A stretch of 64,000 nucleotides of DNA from Coxiellaceae bacterium (GTDB lineage: Bacteria; Pseudomonadota; Gammaproteobacteria; Coxiellales; Coxiellaceae). Positions 25,783-35,094 of this stretch are shown piece after piece. Under the pieces are notes generated by a model. That model did no database searches and had not been told where the DNA came from. It worked only from the letters and a program-made list of their open reading frames with translations. Within the stretch, counting starts at the first letter, position 1. Every line of letters begins with the position of its first letter. Position numbers and translations under genes: made by a program. The stretch covers positions 31,663-95,662 of the forward strand of contig JARGOB010000005.1 in NCBI GenBank assembly GCA_029212925.1. Reading direction: 5' to 3'.

Positions 25783-28533
25783 TTAAGGAATTCGCGGAAA
25801 CATATCGTCATCACTTCTTGCTGATGACTCTTTATCAACCAGCGAATGCAGCGGTTCTTCTATGTGGACATCGACGGCCTCTGTACTGGTATGTCTTGTG
25901 CTTGAAAACATACCCGGCCCTACCTTAGCTGTTAAATCTCGCGCAACTCTGGGTCTAATCGGCGCGATAATAGGTTCAGCTGGCGTCTCACGATGCAAGC
26001 CATAATCAACATCAGCAGATGGCTCTGCAGGTATACTAGCAAGCTCACGCTTAATAAATATTTTTGATGCTTGCGACAATGGCGGCTCCTGTCGCATACA
26101 ATCTTCTAACATTTTTTTATAGGATTTATTAGTAAGCACCTGCCTAATCTTTGACAGCCCAAGCACTTTAAATACGGTGTCTGATCTACGCCTTGGTACT
26201 TGCGCTACTAAATACGCCATGACCGGCTTTAACAATTTTTCTGCGATTGCTAGAGGCATTCTATCTTCTTCAGCAAGAGATGACGCCATTTTATTTCTAA
26301 CGTAATCGAGTATTTTTATGGTAATTTTTTTAGCTGATGATAAATTCGTCCGACAAGTCCCATCCGGTTGTAACATCTCCATTATATTCATTGAGGATAG
26401 TGCTTTGCTATCTGTGCGAATATCCGTGTATTCGCTTTTTGTTGCTCGGTAGCTGGCATGAACCTCAGATGCAGTGATCACCGCATCTAAATCATGATGC
26501 TTCTCTAACCAATCAAACATTAACCACGATTGTATGGAATGATTAGCTGCCGCTAACGTACAATTTCCGGTTTTCTGGTCTGTTTTTTCAACGTGCGTAA
26601 TTTTACGTAACCCTAAGCTTCCAGCAATACCCGTACGCAAAGGGTCTTCTTGTTGTTCAATCCAAGCTCTACCCGCTCGATTGGCTACAATATTCTGTAA
26701 AATATCAGGCTCTTCAAGCGCTCGAGGGAAACCTACTTCATATACATGGATACCCGGCTCAACACCCTCTTTACGATCACCCCGATTGGCGTAAATCATA
26801 TAGATTTTTCCAGCCACTTGCTTAAACATGATCTGAATAGCATGCCCACCATCAGCCTCATCCCAACCGGAACCTAGACTTACCATTTCACCTGACTTTA
26901 AGCGGTCCATCATTGGGTATGTCACTCGATGCCGCATAACATCTTTCTCAGTATCCGCACGTAACTCAAATTCCATACGCAATAATTTGTCACGACGCTC
27001 TGGCGTGACAATACGCGAGCGAGCGTAGTCACCCAACATGTTCATGGCAAAGGAATGTGCCTTTGGCTGGTAATAACCATCGGCTTCTACAATATCTGTA
27101 AAATAGGGCGTTGAAAATTCTGTTCCACCTAAACCAATATTTTGTAGGTGAAATTTCATTTGCCCCTCAATAAAATAGAATGCTTCCTCTGGTGTTAAAC
27201 CGTCGAGAAATTGATGTGTGATATGACTTCTGCTTTTAGCAAGCGCCAGCGTCGTTTTTGAAATATTAGAAACAGGTCCGACACGCCCTCTTGGTACCCG
27301 AGGTATCGCTTTATTTTCACGGCCAATATTATCGACATGAACTTGCGCAACCATTGGAGCACCCTGCCAACGGCCGGCATAACCTATATCCGGCTTTATC
27401 CCAAGCGCTTTAACTCCATCGCGATATTCCAGTTGAATTTCACGCTCTATCTTTGCACGGTCTTTTGGGTCTTCCGTTGCCGCCAAACGATCAATCGCCA
27501 TTCGTATATTTTCACGGTAAAGCATCCGTAGATCTTGTACGCTGTATTTCGCACGTGAAGCGCCACCACCGACAATGCCATATTCTTGCTTGATGCAATA
27601 AATTGATTGTGCCAAGAACTTTATATCAACAAGATTTCTTTCACTGCGATCAAATTCATCCTCTAGCTTTTTAATTACGACCGCTATGTATTCACTTCTC
27701 ACACCACGCGATTTCGCATATCTAATAATACACTCTAAAAGATCTGAGTCCTTTTGTTTAAAGCAATACGATACAACTGTCATTTCAGGATCACGCTTTA
27801 CTAAGTGGCTAACCAATCTTTTTTGTTGTGGCTCTGCTAGCGAACTACTAGCCATCATTACCGCTGATGAAATAGTAACACTGTTTGCTGGTGACTTATC
27901 TATTTCCTGCATTAAAGACATAATGGCGATATTATAATGTTTTTGCATCTTACTAATAAAGGCTACATTTGGCACAGCACTCGCATCAAGTAATTTCACC
28001 AGTTTTTTTTGAAACTTCATGCAGCACTGAATATCATGTATAGTTTTTTCACTACCATCAAAAGCCGCATTAAATTGAAAAACTAAATGGTCTGCATAAG
28101 CCACGCCACCTGCACCCAACCTACCTGCAAACTGAATGATAGACGCTAATAAATTAGCTTTACCGTTTTCAAAACAATAAGCCGCAATATCAATTCGATC
28201 ATGCAGCTCTCTCATGTTCATAGTGACTGCCAGCTTGTCTTTATCCGTTCTGCTTTCACGAAAATCTCGACACAAACTAATCGCATCAACATAAACTAAA
28301 GGAACAGGCTCTCTGTGCTGATCTAATTTAGGTGACGGCGTGTCCGCGAATTCAGTACTACTCGCAAATGTATCAGTTAATGTAGGCGAACCTGTAGTTA
28401 GTTTAGCTACACTCTCTGGTGTCTCAATAGGTAGAAACTTTCTTGCACCACTCGCTGGCATAACACCATCCAGCGGACGGCTTAGCAAGCTAGCCCTTCG
28501 TCTCGCTTTTTCAAGCGCCTCTTTTCTACTCAT
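25783..28533 (-). CDS. Large orphan protein with His and GNC motifs, possible cysteine-protease-like effector
   Basis: 916 residues, not assigned. It starts MSRKEALEKARRRASLLSRP, without a signal peptide or membrane segments. Residues 100-370 are helical, with repeated FENGKANLLASIIQFAGRLG / FKQKDSDLLECIIRYAKSRG-like units. The middle has GWDEADGGHAIQIMFKQVAGKIYMIYANRGD (His564) and then THVEKTDQKTGNCTLAAANHSIQSWLMFDWL (Cys658). A His in a G-H-A strand context with a later Q-x-x-GNC helix is reminiscent of a papain-like active site in permuted order (His before Cys). The C-terminal ~70 residues are disordered. Effector status is inference. Confidence 0.72.
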   Translation of the reverse strand: MSRKEALEKARRRASLLSRPLDGVMPASGARKFLPIETPESVAKLTTGSPTLTDTFASSTEFADTPSPKLDQHREPVPLVYVDAISLCRDFRESRTDKDKLAVTMNMRELHDRIDIAAYCFENGKANLLASIIQFAGRLGAGGVAYADHLVFQFNAAFDGSEKTIHDIQCCMKFQKKLVKLLDASAVPNVAFISKMQKHYNIAIMSLMQEIDKSPANSVTISSAVMMASSSLAEPQQKRLVSHLVKRDPEMTVVSYCFKQKDSDLLECIIRYAKSRGVRSEYIAVVIKKLEDEFDRSERNLVDIKFLAQSIYCIKQEYGIVGGGASRAKYSVQDLRMLYRENIRMAIDRLAATEDPKDRAKIEREIQLEYRDGVKALGIKPDIGYAGRWQGAPMVAQVHVDNIGRENKAIPRVPRGRVGPVSNISKTTLALAKSRSHITHQFLDGLTPEEAFYFIEGQMKFHLQNIGLGGTEFSTPYFTDIVEADGYYQPKAHSFAMNMLGDYARSRIVTPERRDKLLRMEFELRADTEKDVMRHRVTYPMMDRLKSGEMVSLGSGWDEADGGHAIQIMFKQVAGKIYMIYANRGDRKEGVEPGIHVYEVGFPRALEEPDILQNIVANRAGRAWIEQQEDPLRTGIAGSLGLRKITHVEKTDQKTGNCTLAAANHSIQSWLMFDWLEKHHDLDAVITASEVHASYRATKSEYTDIRTDSKALSSMNIMEMLQPDGTCRTNLSSAKKITIKILDYVRNKMASSLAEEDRMPLAIAEKLLKPVMAYLVAQVPRRRSDTVFKVLGLSKIRQVLTNKSYKKMLEDCMRQEPPLSQASKIFIKRELASIPAEPSADVDYGLHRETPAEPIIAPIRPRVARDLTAKVGPGMFSSTRHTSTEAVDVHIEEPLHSLVDKESSARSDDDMFPRIP

Positions 28534-28761
28534 GCTCTTCTCATAACAACTTAAAATTCAATAGAATAAATATGTAAATACATATACTTATTGTACATTT
28601 AAGTGATTATGAAAGAATTAAGGGATCGATAACATAGGCAATAAAACCACCGAAGAACGAAAAGTTAAAACGAGAACTATTCACAACTCACTGAATATAT
28701 GAAGTTTTTTTGTAGCATAAAATCAAACAGTTATGCAAGTTAGTAACCTGCACAATATCCG

Positions 28762-29973
28762 CTATATCTTGCGTAGCTTTAACACCACAGCCGAAGCCAG
28801 TAAAAAGACACCACCCAATGCCATCAAACCCTGCGTACCCAATAGCGATATTAAATTGGAGGATAAACCAGACAGCACCCATGCCACTGCCATCACCGCA
28901 CTGGAGATACCCATCACCCAGCCTTGCTGTGACTCCGTCACCGAATCTGAAAATACCGTTAAAATAGCCGCAAAACCAGCGGCATTAACCGCCGACACAT
29001 AAATTGCCAAAATCCATTGCGCCACTTGTGTCGGCACAAACGAACACAACAAAATACCAATAGCGGTTGCGAACAACATCAATGTCGTTAAGGCTTTTGC
29101 ACTGATATATCTGGTAAAGACCGGCACTATCACCAATAACCCAATCGCCAGACCAACCCCGAACATACCCTGCAATAAACCCATTTCCATGCTCTTATAA
29201 TGGAATGCCGCTTGCATATGCACGATCAAGAACTGAAAGTAAATACTCCAGCCGAGTTGCATTAATAAGTACACAATCGATAACCATTTCACCGATTGAT
29301 GCTCGAATGCTTCAATAAAGATATGAATAGGTCGTAACCAAGAAATCTTGCCACTGGCATTAGCTACACTGGTATCACTAAAACTGAACAGCAACCAGAA
29401 AAATGCCGCTAATGATAAAATCCCTGCGATTACAAACGGCGTCCAATAACTAAACCAACTCACCAAACGCGGATCGGACAATACACCCCCCATCAGTGGA
29501 CCAAAAACCAAACCGACCGAGTAATTGAGCGCGATTAAACCCATATTACGTGCTTTATTACTGGCGTCGCTCAAATCGGCAATCGCTGCTTGCGCAATCG
29601 GTTGACTGCCTGCCATTAAGCCAGACATCGCTCGGCCAATAAATAACAACCACAAACTGCCCACCAGCACACCCAATGCCATCAAGCCAAAGCTAATCGC
29701 AATACCCATCATGCAAATGAGCAACACTTTTTTACGGCCCCATTCATCGGAAAGATCGGCCAAAAATGAAGCGCCAAAAAACAAAAATAGCGGGTATAAC
29801 AAATACCCCAGACCTAAATAAAAGTGGCGTAAGCTCACTGCCGTATCTGGCGAAACCACAGGACTGTTAGGCAGCGTAAACAGTGACGCCATCACCGGAT
29901 AGACTAAACCAAAGCCAAGCGAATCAATAACGATTGCAAAAAAGCATGGTGCGAGACGGCGTATTATATTCAT
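28762..29973 (-). CDS. Major facilitator superfamily drug-type transporter
   Basis: 403 residues, twelve predicted membrane helices. Motif A of the drug:H+ antiporter group is seen as GASFLADLSDEWGRKKVLLICM between helices 2 and 3. GRAMSGLMAGSQPIAQAAIADLSD corresponds to the conserved helix 4-5 region, and GLIALNYSVGLVFGPLMGG to motif C-like sequence of helix 5. The overall layout is like TetA(B/C)-type exporters. Ribosome site AAGGA before the ATG. Substrate unknown. It is 16 bases downstream of the cupin gene on the same strand, so the two are likely cotranscribed. Confidence 0.92.
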   Translation of the reverse strand: MNIIRRLAPCFFAIVIDSLGFGLVYPVMASLFTLPNSPVVSPDTAVSLRHFYLGLGYLLYPLFLFFGASFLADLSDEWGRKKVLLICMMGIAISFGLMALGVLVGSLWLLFIGRAMSGLMAGSQPIAQAAIADLSDASNKARNMGLIALNYSVGLVFGPLMGGVLSDPRLVSWFSYWTPFVIAGILSLAAFFWLLFSFSDTSVANASGKISWLRPIHIFIEAFEHQSVKWLSIVYLLMQLGWSIYFQFLIVHMQAAFHYKSMEMGLLQGMFGVGLAIGLLVIVPVFTRYISAKALTTLMLFATAIGILLCSFVPTQVAQWILAIYVSAVNAAGFAAILTVFSDSVTESQQGWVMGISSAVMAVAWVLSGLSSNLISLLGTQGLMALGGVFLLASAVVLKLRKI

Positions 29974-29989
29974 TGTTTATACATCCTTG

Positions 29990-30331
29990 TTATTCATGCA
30001 TAGTGATTAACTCATCTTCCGTTTTATCCAGTAAATAAAATGCGATAAACGAAGCGCCCTCACTATCGGAAGCATTATCAAAATGCACAATATTGGTATT
30101 GGCAGGCTCAAAAAATGCATCCCCCTTGTTCAAAACTTTAGGCTCTCCGCCTTCGACTTGGAAATTAATAGTACCCGCTGATATATAACCAATCACGGGA
30201 CATTTATGGAAGTGATAACCCGTTTGTTGGCTCGGCGCAAAATCAAGCTGCTTAACTTCAACTCGCTCAACTGTTTTTCCAGGGTTTAATACTGCCGATA
30301 ACAAGGGAATACGAATAATTTCATCTGCCAT
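29990..30331 (-). CDS. Small cupin-domain protein
   Basis: 113 residues from ATG 30331, which has GGAG ahead of it; upstream in-frame codons lie in non-coding sequence. A single cupin barrel: TGYHFHKCPVIGYISAGTINFQVEGGE is motif 1 (two His) and GDAFFEPANTNIVHFDNAS is motif 2 (one His). It is probably a metal-binding small-molecule enzyme or sensor. Its pairing with an MFS exporter suggests a resistance or metabolite-handling unit, but the ligand cannot be told. Confidence 0.85.
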   Translation of the reverse strand: MADEIIRIPLLSAVLNPGKTVERVEVKQLDFAPSQQTGYHFHKCPVIGYISAGTINFQVEGGEPKVLNKGDAFFEPANTNIVHFDNASDSEGASFIAFYLLDKTEDELITMHE

Positions 30332-30427
30332 GATAAGCTCCTGATAAATCATTAATTTATAATATCTATGACACAAATACAAACCCGCAGAAAACAACCA
30401 GCTCCTGTCATCTCGGTCCCAGCGCTG

Positions 30428-30455
30428 TCATCCCGGACCCCGATCCGGGATCCAG
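30428..30455. repeat. Short CCCGG palindrome
   Basis: ATCCCGGACCCCGATCCGGGAT in the 5' flank of the Cys-rich secreted protein gene; same type as the cluster at 16934. Confidence 0.7.
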
Positions 30456-30504
30456 TCAAGAACCACCAGCAAGTGCTAACAATGATCACATGGTGAAGGG
30501 TATC

Positions 30505-30510
30505 TATAAT
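30505..30510 (+). promoter_or_regulatory. -10 box of the Cys-rich secreted protein gene
   Basis: Consensus TATAAT 31 bases before the ATG. No good -35 hexamer was seen. Confidence 0.45.
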
Positions 30511-30541
30511 AAGTGTTATTGGATTTGGAAGGTAATCGAAA

Positions 30542-31966
30542 ATGCGAACATTTTGCACTAGCGCTGCTGTAATCGGATCATTACTAACAAGCAGTATAAA
30601 TGCTGACCCAACACCTCTATTAAAAACCACATTAATTATCACCTTAAATAACTTTAGCAAAGACTTTGCCTCTAAAGCCAATAAAATTGCAACAGACTTA
30701 CAAGCCCCACAGCTTAATGTCGGTCGTATCATATTCGTCGTAGCAAAACCCAGCGATGCACAAAATGCAAAAACCATCATTCAACTCCTACCAAAAAATA
30801 CTGCTATTCAATTTTACTTACAACCATATCCTGACCCTACAGCCTGGAAAACAGACACGCCGGCCAACTGCCCAGCTTTACAAAATAATTGCTTAAAAGG
30901 CAGCTCAAATAACTGGTCAGGTTTTTGCGACACAGTTGCCTATAGCTATAAAATGAAAGCTGAATTGAGCGGTAATTACTATAATAATTTTGTAGGCCTT
31001 GCATATGACAGAGAGTCCATACCTATTAATAAGGATCCCATATGCATATCTCAAGCAAAAGCGGTTATTAAAAATAACCCTTCAAATATTACAGAACCAT
31101 TTAAATTTGCTATATACATTAGCAGCGGGGGGCAGACACTATCCATCGACCAAGCTGATTTATCATTAATTGAATTTTACGACTTCGCTAAAAAGGGCTT
31201 GAATAAATACTTGCAATGTTCTTATGACACAATTAGCCCACAAGCATATACTATATCCAAAGATTATAAAGCCTGTGTTGATAGTCCTACACCAGTCTTT
31301 CCAGGGCCAGTTTTTTTTAATAATAGCTTCTCATTTGTTGGCAGCAATATTTATTCATGTGCGCTCAATCCAGCACCAGTAACAATAAATGTACCTGGCA
31401 TGGGCAATAAAACCGTTAACTGCTCGAGCTTCAATCAACAAATTAAAAGCAGCTCTCCTAGCGATAGAATGATATCGGCCTATGATTACTTAATAAATCC
31501 TTACAGTAAATCACCCACTAACTACCCAACCTATCAAACCACAAGCCCTCAAACTGCTGCCAGTAATTGCACCAATACTGTTGTTGTATTTTCGACACAA
31601 TACATTGGCCAACTAGGTGCAATATCAAATAGTGCAAATGAATTTAAATGCATTAACTATCTTACCAATAAGCCCAGCATCAGCCCAGGCTTTGATGAAG
31701 CCTGCGGCACTGAAAACGGCTTTGGAGTATGGCTCAGCAAAAGTTGGCCTAAAAATTCAACATCAACACCTCTAGCATCTTTTCAAAAAGTCGCAAATAA
31801 CATTACCAAGAAAGTCATTAGCTCCTCCAGCTGCCCTAAAGCAGCACCTGTAGGCATTTATACCTACGAATACATCCCACAAGACTGGCTCAACTCATCG
31901 TCAACACCAGCCGCGCAAAAAACAAACACAACTGACGCAAACACTGGCGCTTCGACCAAAAAGTGA
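30542..31966 (+). CDS. Secreted Cys-rich orphan protein
   Basis: 474 residues with GGAAGGT upstream. A short signal peptide (FCTSAAVIGSLLTSSINA). The mature part has many Cys residues (for example NCPALQNNC, SGFC, QCSYD, NCSSF, AACGT-type contexts) that suit disulfide bonding in the periplasm or outside. Alternating strand-helix blocks (TLIITLNNF, GRIIFVVAK, AIQFYLQPY, NFVGLAYDRESI, FKFAIYISSGG, GVWLSKSWP, VGIYTYEYIP) are compatible with a TIM-barrel-like fold, but no catalytic motif could be fixed. The last 25 residues are a Thr/Ser/Ala-rich tail. It is 35 bases upstream of the paralog pair that follows. Confidence 0.75.
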   Translation: MRTFCTSAAVIGSLLTSSINADPTPLLKTTLIITLNNFSKDFASKANKIATDLQAPQLNVGRIIFVVAKPSDAQNAKTIIQLLPKNTAIQFYLQPYPDPTAWKTDTPANCPALQNNCLKGSSNNWSGFCDTVAYSYKMKAELSGNYYNNFVGLAYDRESIPINKDPICISQAKAVIKNNPSNITEPFKFAIYISSGGQTLSIDQADLSLIEFYDFAKKGLNKYLQCSYDTISPQAYTISKDYKACVDSPTPVFPGPVFFNNSFSFVGSNIYSCALNPAPVTINVPGMGNKTVNCSSFNQQIKSSSPSDRMISAYDYLINPYSKSPTNYPTYQTTSPQTAASNCTNTVVVFSTQYIGQLGAISNSANEFKCINYLTNKPSISPGFDEACGTENGFGVWLSKSWPKNSTSTPLASFQKVANNITKKVISSSSCPKAAPVGIYTYEYIPQDWLNSSSTPAAQKTNTTDANTGASTKK

Positions 31967-32001
31967 TACACTAATTCTGGGAGTTGGAGCAAGGAGAGGC
32001 G

Positions 32002-33648
32002 ATGCGTCGTGGGAAGAAACTCGCTGCTGAGCAAGAAGCCGCAGCACTAAAAACACAATCTGAAATAGCCATAGCGCAATCTGCACAAGCATGGCGTCAA
32101 TTTCAACAATTAGCTACCAGCAGTGGCCACCATTTTGGTGACTACCATGACACAGTTATAGAAATTGCCAAACTGTCTGAACGATTCAGTGTTGCCTTTC
32201 AACAAGGAGTCATTAAAACCGAACATGCCATCAAGGCCAAGGTTATTTTAGGCGCTACCCGTGAACTGGCAACCAGAATTTACGCCATTGAAAAAATGCA
32301 CGAGGTGCAATGGGAATATTTTGTTGAAAACGCCAACCTATGGATACAGGGGCTAGAAAGCGTACAGTTTTCAGGCTTTTTAACCACTGAAAAAACATTG
32401 GATGAATTAGATGACGTTAAATTTGGTACTGACCCTATTCACCCACCAGTAACAAATCACGCTGGATTTGCCTATGGCATGCTGCGTGGCTTTTTATCGC
32501 ACTTACTATCTTCAGGTAATTTCCTAGCGGTGCATGAAGTCGCCAACAAATACACCTGGAATAAATTTAGAAAGCTATTACTAGCAGGCATTAGCAGACC
32601 CGACAATAAAATCAGAGCCAATAATGCTATGCAAGCGTGCTTAGCAGCATGCCAAGTATACTGCCAATCATTAGCTCCCGCTGAAACTAAAGCAGCAGAC
32701 GTAACCCCCGTACCGAGCCCTGCACCCCCCCCTCCTTTATTAGCGGCGCCAACTGTGGTTACTCCTGCTCTTGAAGCACCACCAAACCTCGCACCCAGTG
32801 ATTCACCAGCACCACTATCCGCAGATGACGATATTGATAGCCCCAGACCTGCTGCCAGTACACACACCCCCAGCACCATTCGTGATGAATTTACTGACGA
32901 TGAAAGTGATGGTGATACCAATAGTGATGTTGATGAATTTAAAACGGGCTTTATTGCTCTTCAAGTAACTTCAGCCGCTACACCACCACCGACCCCACCG
33001 GCCACACCCATTGCAGAAACACCCGTGCGCGCGTCAACACCAGATGATGATAAGGCTGCGACAGCGCCACCAGTGGCAATGACCGCCTTACCATCAAGCA
33101 CCTTATTTGCAACCGTGCTACCAACTAATGCAAAACCTAAACTACTAGGACTGCCAGGACTACCAGGCATGCGTTTTTTCACATCATCATCTTGGGTGCC
33201 AAATGCTGCACCACCCTCAACAGAAACCACAAGAACCAATCATGCCACACGACTATTGGCTAATATCGAACACTACCTGCGACAACGCAGCCATACAAAA
33301 CCCGGCTGGATGAGCAATGCGCCTGCTGACTTTGATGCGCGTCAACAATGCTATGACGACGTGTGCGCATATATCAAAGATATAGTAATCGTAGAAGATC
33401 AGGAAACAATGGAAATGCTATCTACATCACTTATAAAATTTATTCGTGAAAAAACCAAACCATTTACAACTAACGTGCCAATATTTGGCACACAAAATTT
33501 TCATGATCACTTAGAAAGCTTATGTGTCGCACTGGAAGACGGTGATAATATCTCGATAGAAAACCTGCAGGAAGTCATAAAGAGGATGCACCCAGCTATC
33601 GAAGCAAGAGCCACGGAAACTTCCCCCACACCAAGCCCTGCCGTTTGA
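32002..33648 (+). CDS. Orphan effector-like protein, tandem paralog 1
   Basis: 548 residues from ATG 32002, which has AAGGAGAGG just upstream; the TTG six codons earlier is rejected. Three parts: an N-terminal helical domain (~25-215, AWRQFQQLATSSGHHFGDY...FAYGMLRGFLSHLL...ACLAACQVYCQSL), a long Pro/Ala/Thr/Asp-rich linker (~225-410), and a C-terminal helical domain (LLANIEHYLRQRS... to the end). The N- and C-terminal parts align with the next gene. No signal peptide or known domain. The linker contains PPPTPPATP and DDESDGDTNSDVDE. Confidence 0.78.
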   Translation: MRRGKKLAAEQEAAALKTQSEIAIAQSAQAWRQFQQLATSSGHHFGDYHDTVIEIAKLSERFSVAFQQGVIKTEHAIKAKVILGATRELATRIYAIEKMHEVQWEYFVENANLWIQGLESVQFSGFLTTEKTLDELDDVKFGTDPIHPPVTNHAGFAYGMLRGFLSHLLSSGNFLAVHEVANKYTWNKFRKLLLAGISRPDNKIRANNAMQACLAACQVYCQSLAPAETKAADVTPVPSPAPPPPLLAAPTVVTPALEAPPNLAPSDSPAPLSADDDIDSPRPAASTHTPSTIRDEFTDDESDGDTNSDVDEFKTGFIALQVTSAATPPPTPPATPIAETPVRASTPDDDKAATAPPVAMTALPSSTLFATVLPTNAKPKLLGLPGLPGMRFFTSSSWVPNAAPPSTETTRTNHATRLLANIEHYLRQRSHTKPGWMSNAPADFDARQQCYDDVCAYIKDIVIVEDQETMEMLSTSLIKFIREKTKPFTTNVPIFGTQNFHDHLESLCVALEDGDNISIENLQEVIKRMHPAIEARATETSPTPSPAV

Positions 33649-33664
33649 TTGTTAAGGAACCTGA

Positions 33665-35014
33665 ATGTCACGACCCAGCACAGCAGACTTATGGCAAGCA
33701 TTTTGCGAATTAGCACACCGAGATGATATTGACTTTGGTGAACACAGCGACGTTATTAAAACCATTGCCGGCTTGCCTGATGAGTTCCCTAACGTATTTA
33801 AGGGTAAAGAAACCGAGCAGGATTCATCAACACCCGCCATCAGTGCAGATACACTCATTGATCGCATTAGTGCAGTCGCAACCGATATTCATGCAGTAGA
33901 CGATTCGCACACAGCCTCTCATCAATTCTTTGTTGAAAGCGGCGAGCTGTGGAAGCAAGGCATTAATAGCCGCGTATTTCACCGACTAAAGTCAAGATCA
34001 GAAGCCATCACCAAATTAGCAGAAGAAAAAATGACGTGGCCGCCCATCGTATCCGATAACACCAGCTTTTGTTATACCATGCTGCGCGCTTTTAATGGGC
34101 TATTTACTGCGGAGGCAGATTTTACAGCCTTCACACAAGTGCAGCCTGGAAGCTGGTTTAAAAACAAAGCGAATACCACCTTATTAAACGCATTAGCCAG
34201 TGAAGAAAGTCAAGAGACTGCTCGCGTCACTGTCGAAGGTTGCTTGCAAGCTTGCCGCATGTATATTGAGGGCCTTATAGCACGTGCCGAAATGAAACCA
34301 CCACCTAGCCCAATCACCTATCACAGATTAGAAGATGATGAGCATGAGGCAACTGAAGAGCAATTTGCAGAAACGTATGTTTGCCCCTCCGTGATCCTTC
34401 ACGATGATGAAGAGGCCAATGAGACCATCAACCCACTATCACAACCACTAGCCCCCCCACCCCGATCACTGTCTGTTTTCAGTGCACCACCGTCACCCAT
34501 CGTAACTGAACGCTCTGCTACAGAAACAAAAGCGCCAGCTGTTACAACAGGCGTCAGTGACAATGCACCCATTGAACAAGCAAAAGCCATGCTGGCTAAA
34601 CTAAAAAATTATATTGATCTGCAACAATATGGTTGGGGTTATTTGTTTTCAGACCCTCTTCGCTATGCACGCTATGAGCAAACTCAAATCTTCACGCGCA
34701 TAGTCAACATGATTAACGACCCCGGCCTACCCGATGAAATGACAAAACACCGAGCAGAGTTAGAGGGTGTCCACGACGACGCATTCCGCTTCAGTCGATC
34801 CACATTGCCCCGTTACTGCCAACACATCACCGAAGAAAGCCAAGCTAAGATTTGGCCGGAGTTCCATGAGATGGTGATGGAACTGGTCACCATGCTGCAT
34901 AGGTATGATGACTTCAGTGTGATGGATTTTAGAAGGGCACTGACTGAACTGGACTATGAACCGGCTACTGAAACAGCAACACCGCCCAGTGAAACCACGC
35001 CGCTGCTTTCATAA
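33665..35014 (+). CDS. Orphan effector-like protein, tandem paralog 2
   Basis: 449 residues, start 16 bases after paralog 1 with AAGGAAC upstream. The N-terminal domain aligns with paralog 1: LWQAFCELAHRDDIDFGEHSD, FFVESGELWKQGI, FCYTMLRAFNGLF and GCLQACRMYIEGL. The linker is shorter (~220-305) and also Pro/Ser/Glu-rich. The C-terminal helical part starts AKAMLAKLKNYIDLQQ. The extreme C-terminus is Glu/Thr/Pro/Ser-rich (ETATPPSETTPLLS), a composition seen in Dot/Icm-type signals. Function unknown; a two-gene operon. Confidence 0.78.
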   Translation: MSRPSTADLWQAFCELAHRDDIDFGEHSDVIKTIAGLPDEFPNVFKGKETEQDSSTPAISADTLIDRISAVATDIHAVDDSHTASHQFFVESGELWKQGINSRVFHRLKSRSEAITKLAEEKMTWPPIVSDNTSFCYTMLRAFNGLFTAEADFTAFTQVQPGSWFKNKANTTLLNALASEESQETARVTVEGCLQACRMYIEGLIARAEMKPPPSPITYHRLEDDEHEATEEQFAETYVCPSVILHDDEEANETINPLSQPLAPPPRSLSVFSAPPSPIVTERSATETKAPAVTTGVSDNAPIEQAKAMLAKLKNYIDLQQYGWGYLFSDPLRYARYEQTQIFTRIVNMINDPGLPDEMTKHRAELEGVHDDAFRFSRSTLPRYCQHITEESQAKIWPEFHEMVMELVTMLHRYDDFSVMDFRRALTELDYEPATETATPPSETTPLLS

Positions 35015-35094
35015 AATCAATAGGTTACATTGAATTATTATGCAATCTGAAAGTTAAACTTGCAGATTACATAAAAAATACCCATACTAAACCC

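Noticed and set aside
30542..31966. Chitinase-type (GH18) enzyme
   Set aside because: A TIM-barrel-like alternation is possible, but the DxxDxDxE catalytic motif is not present.
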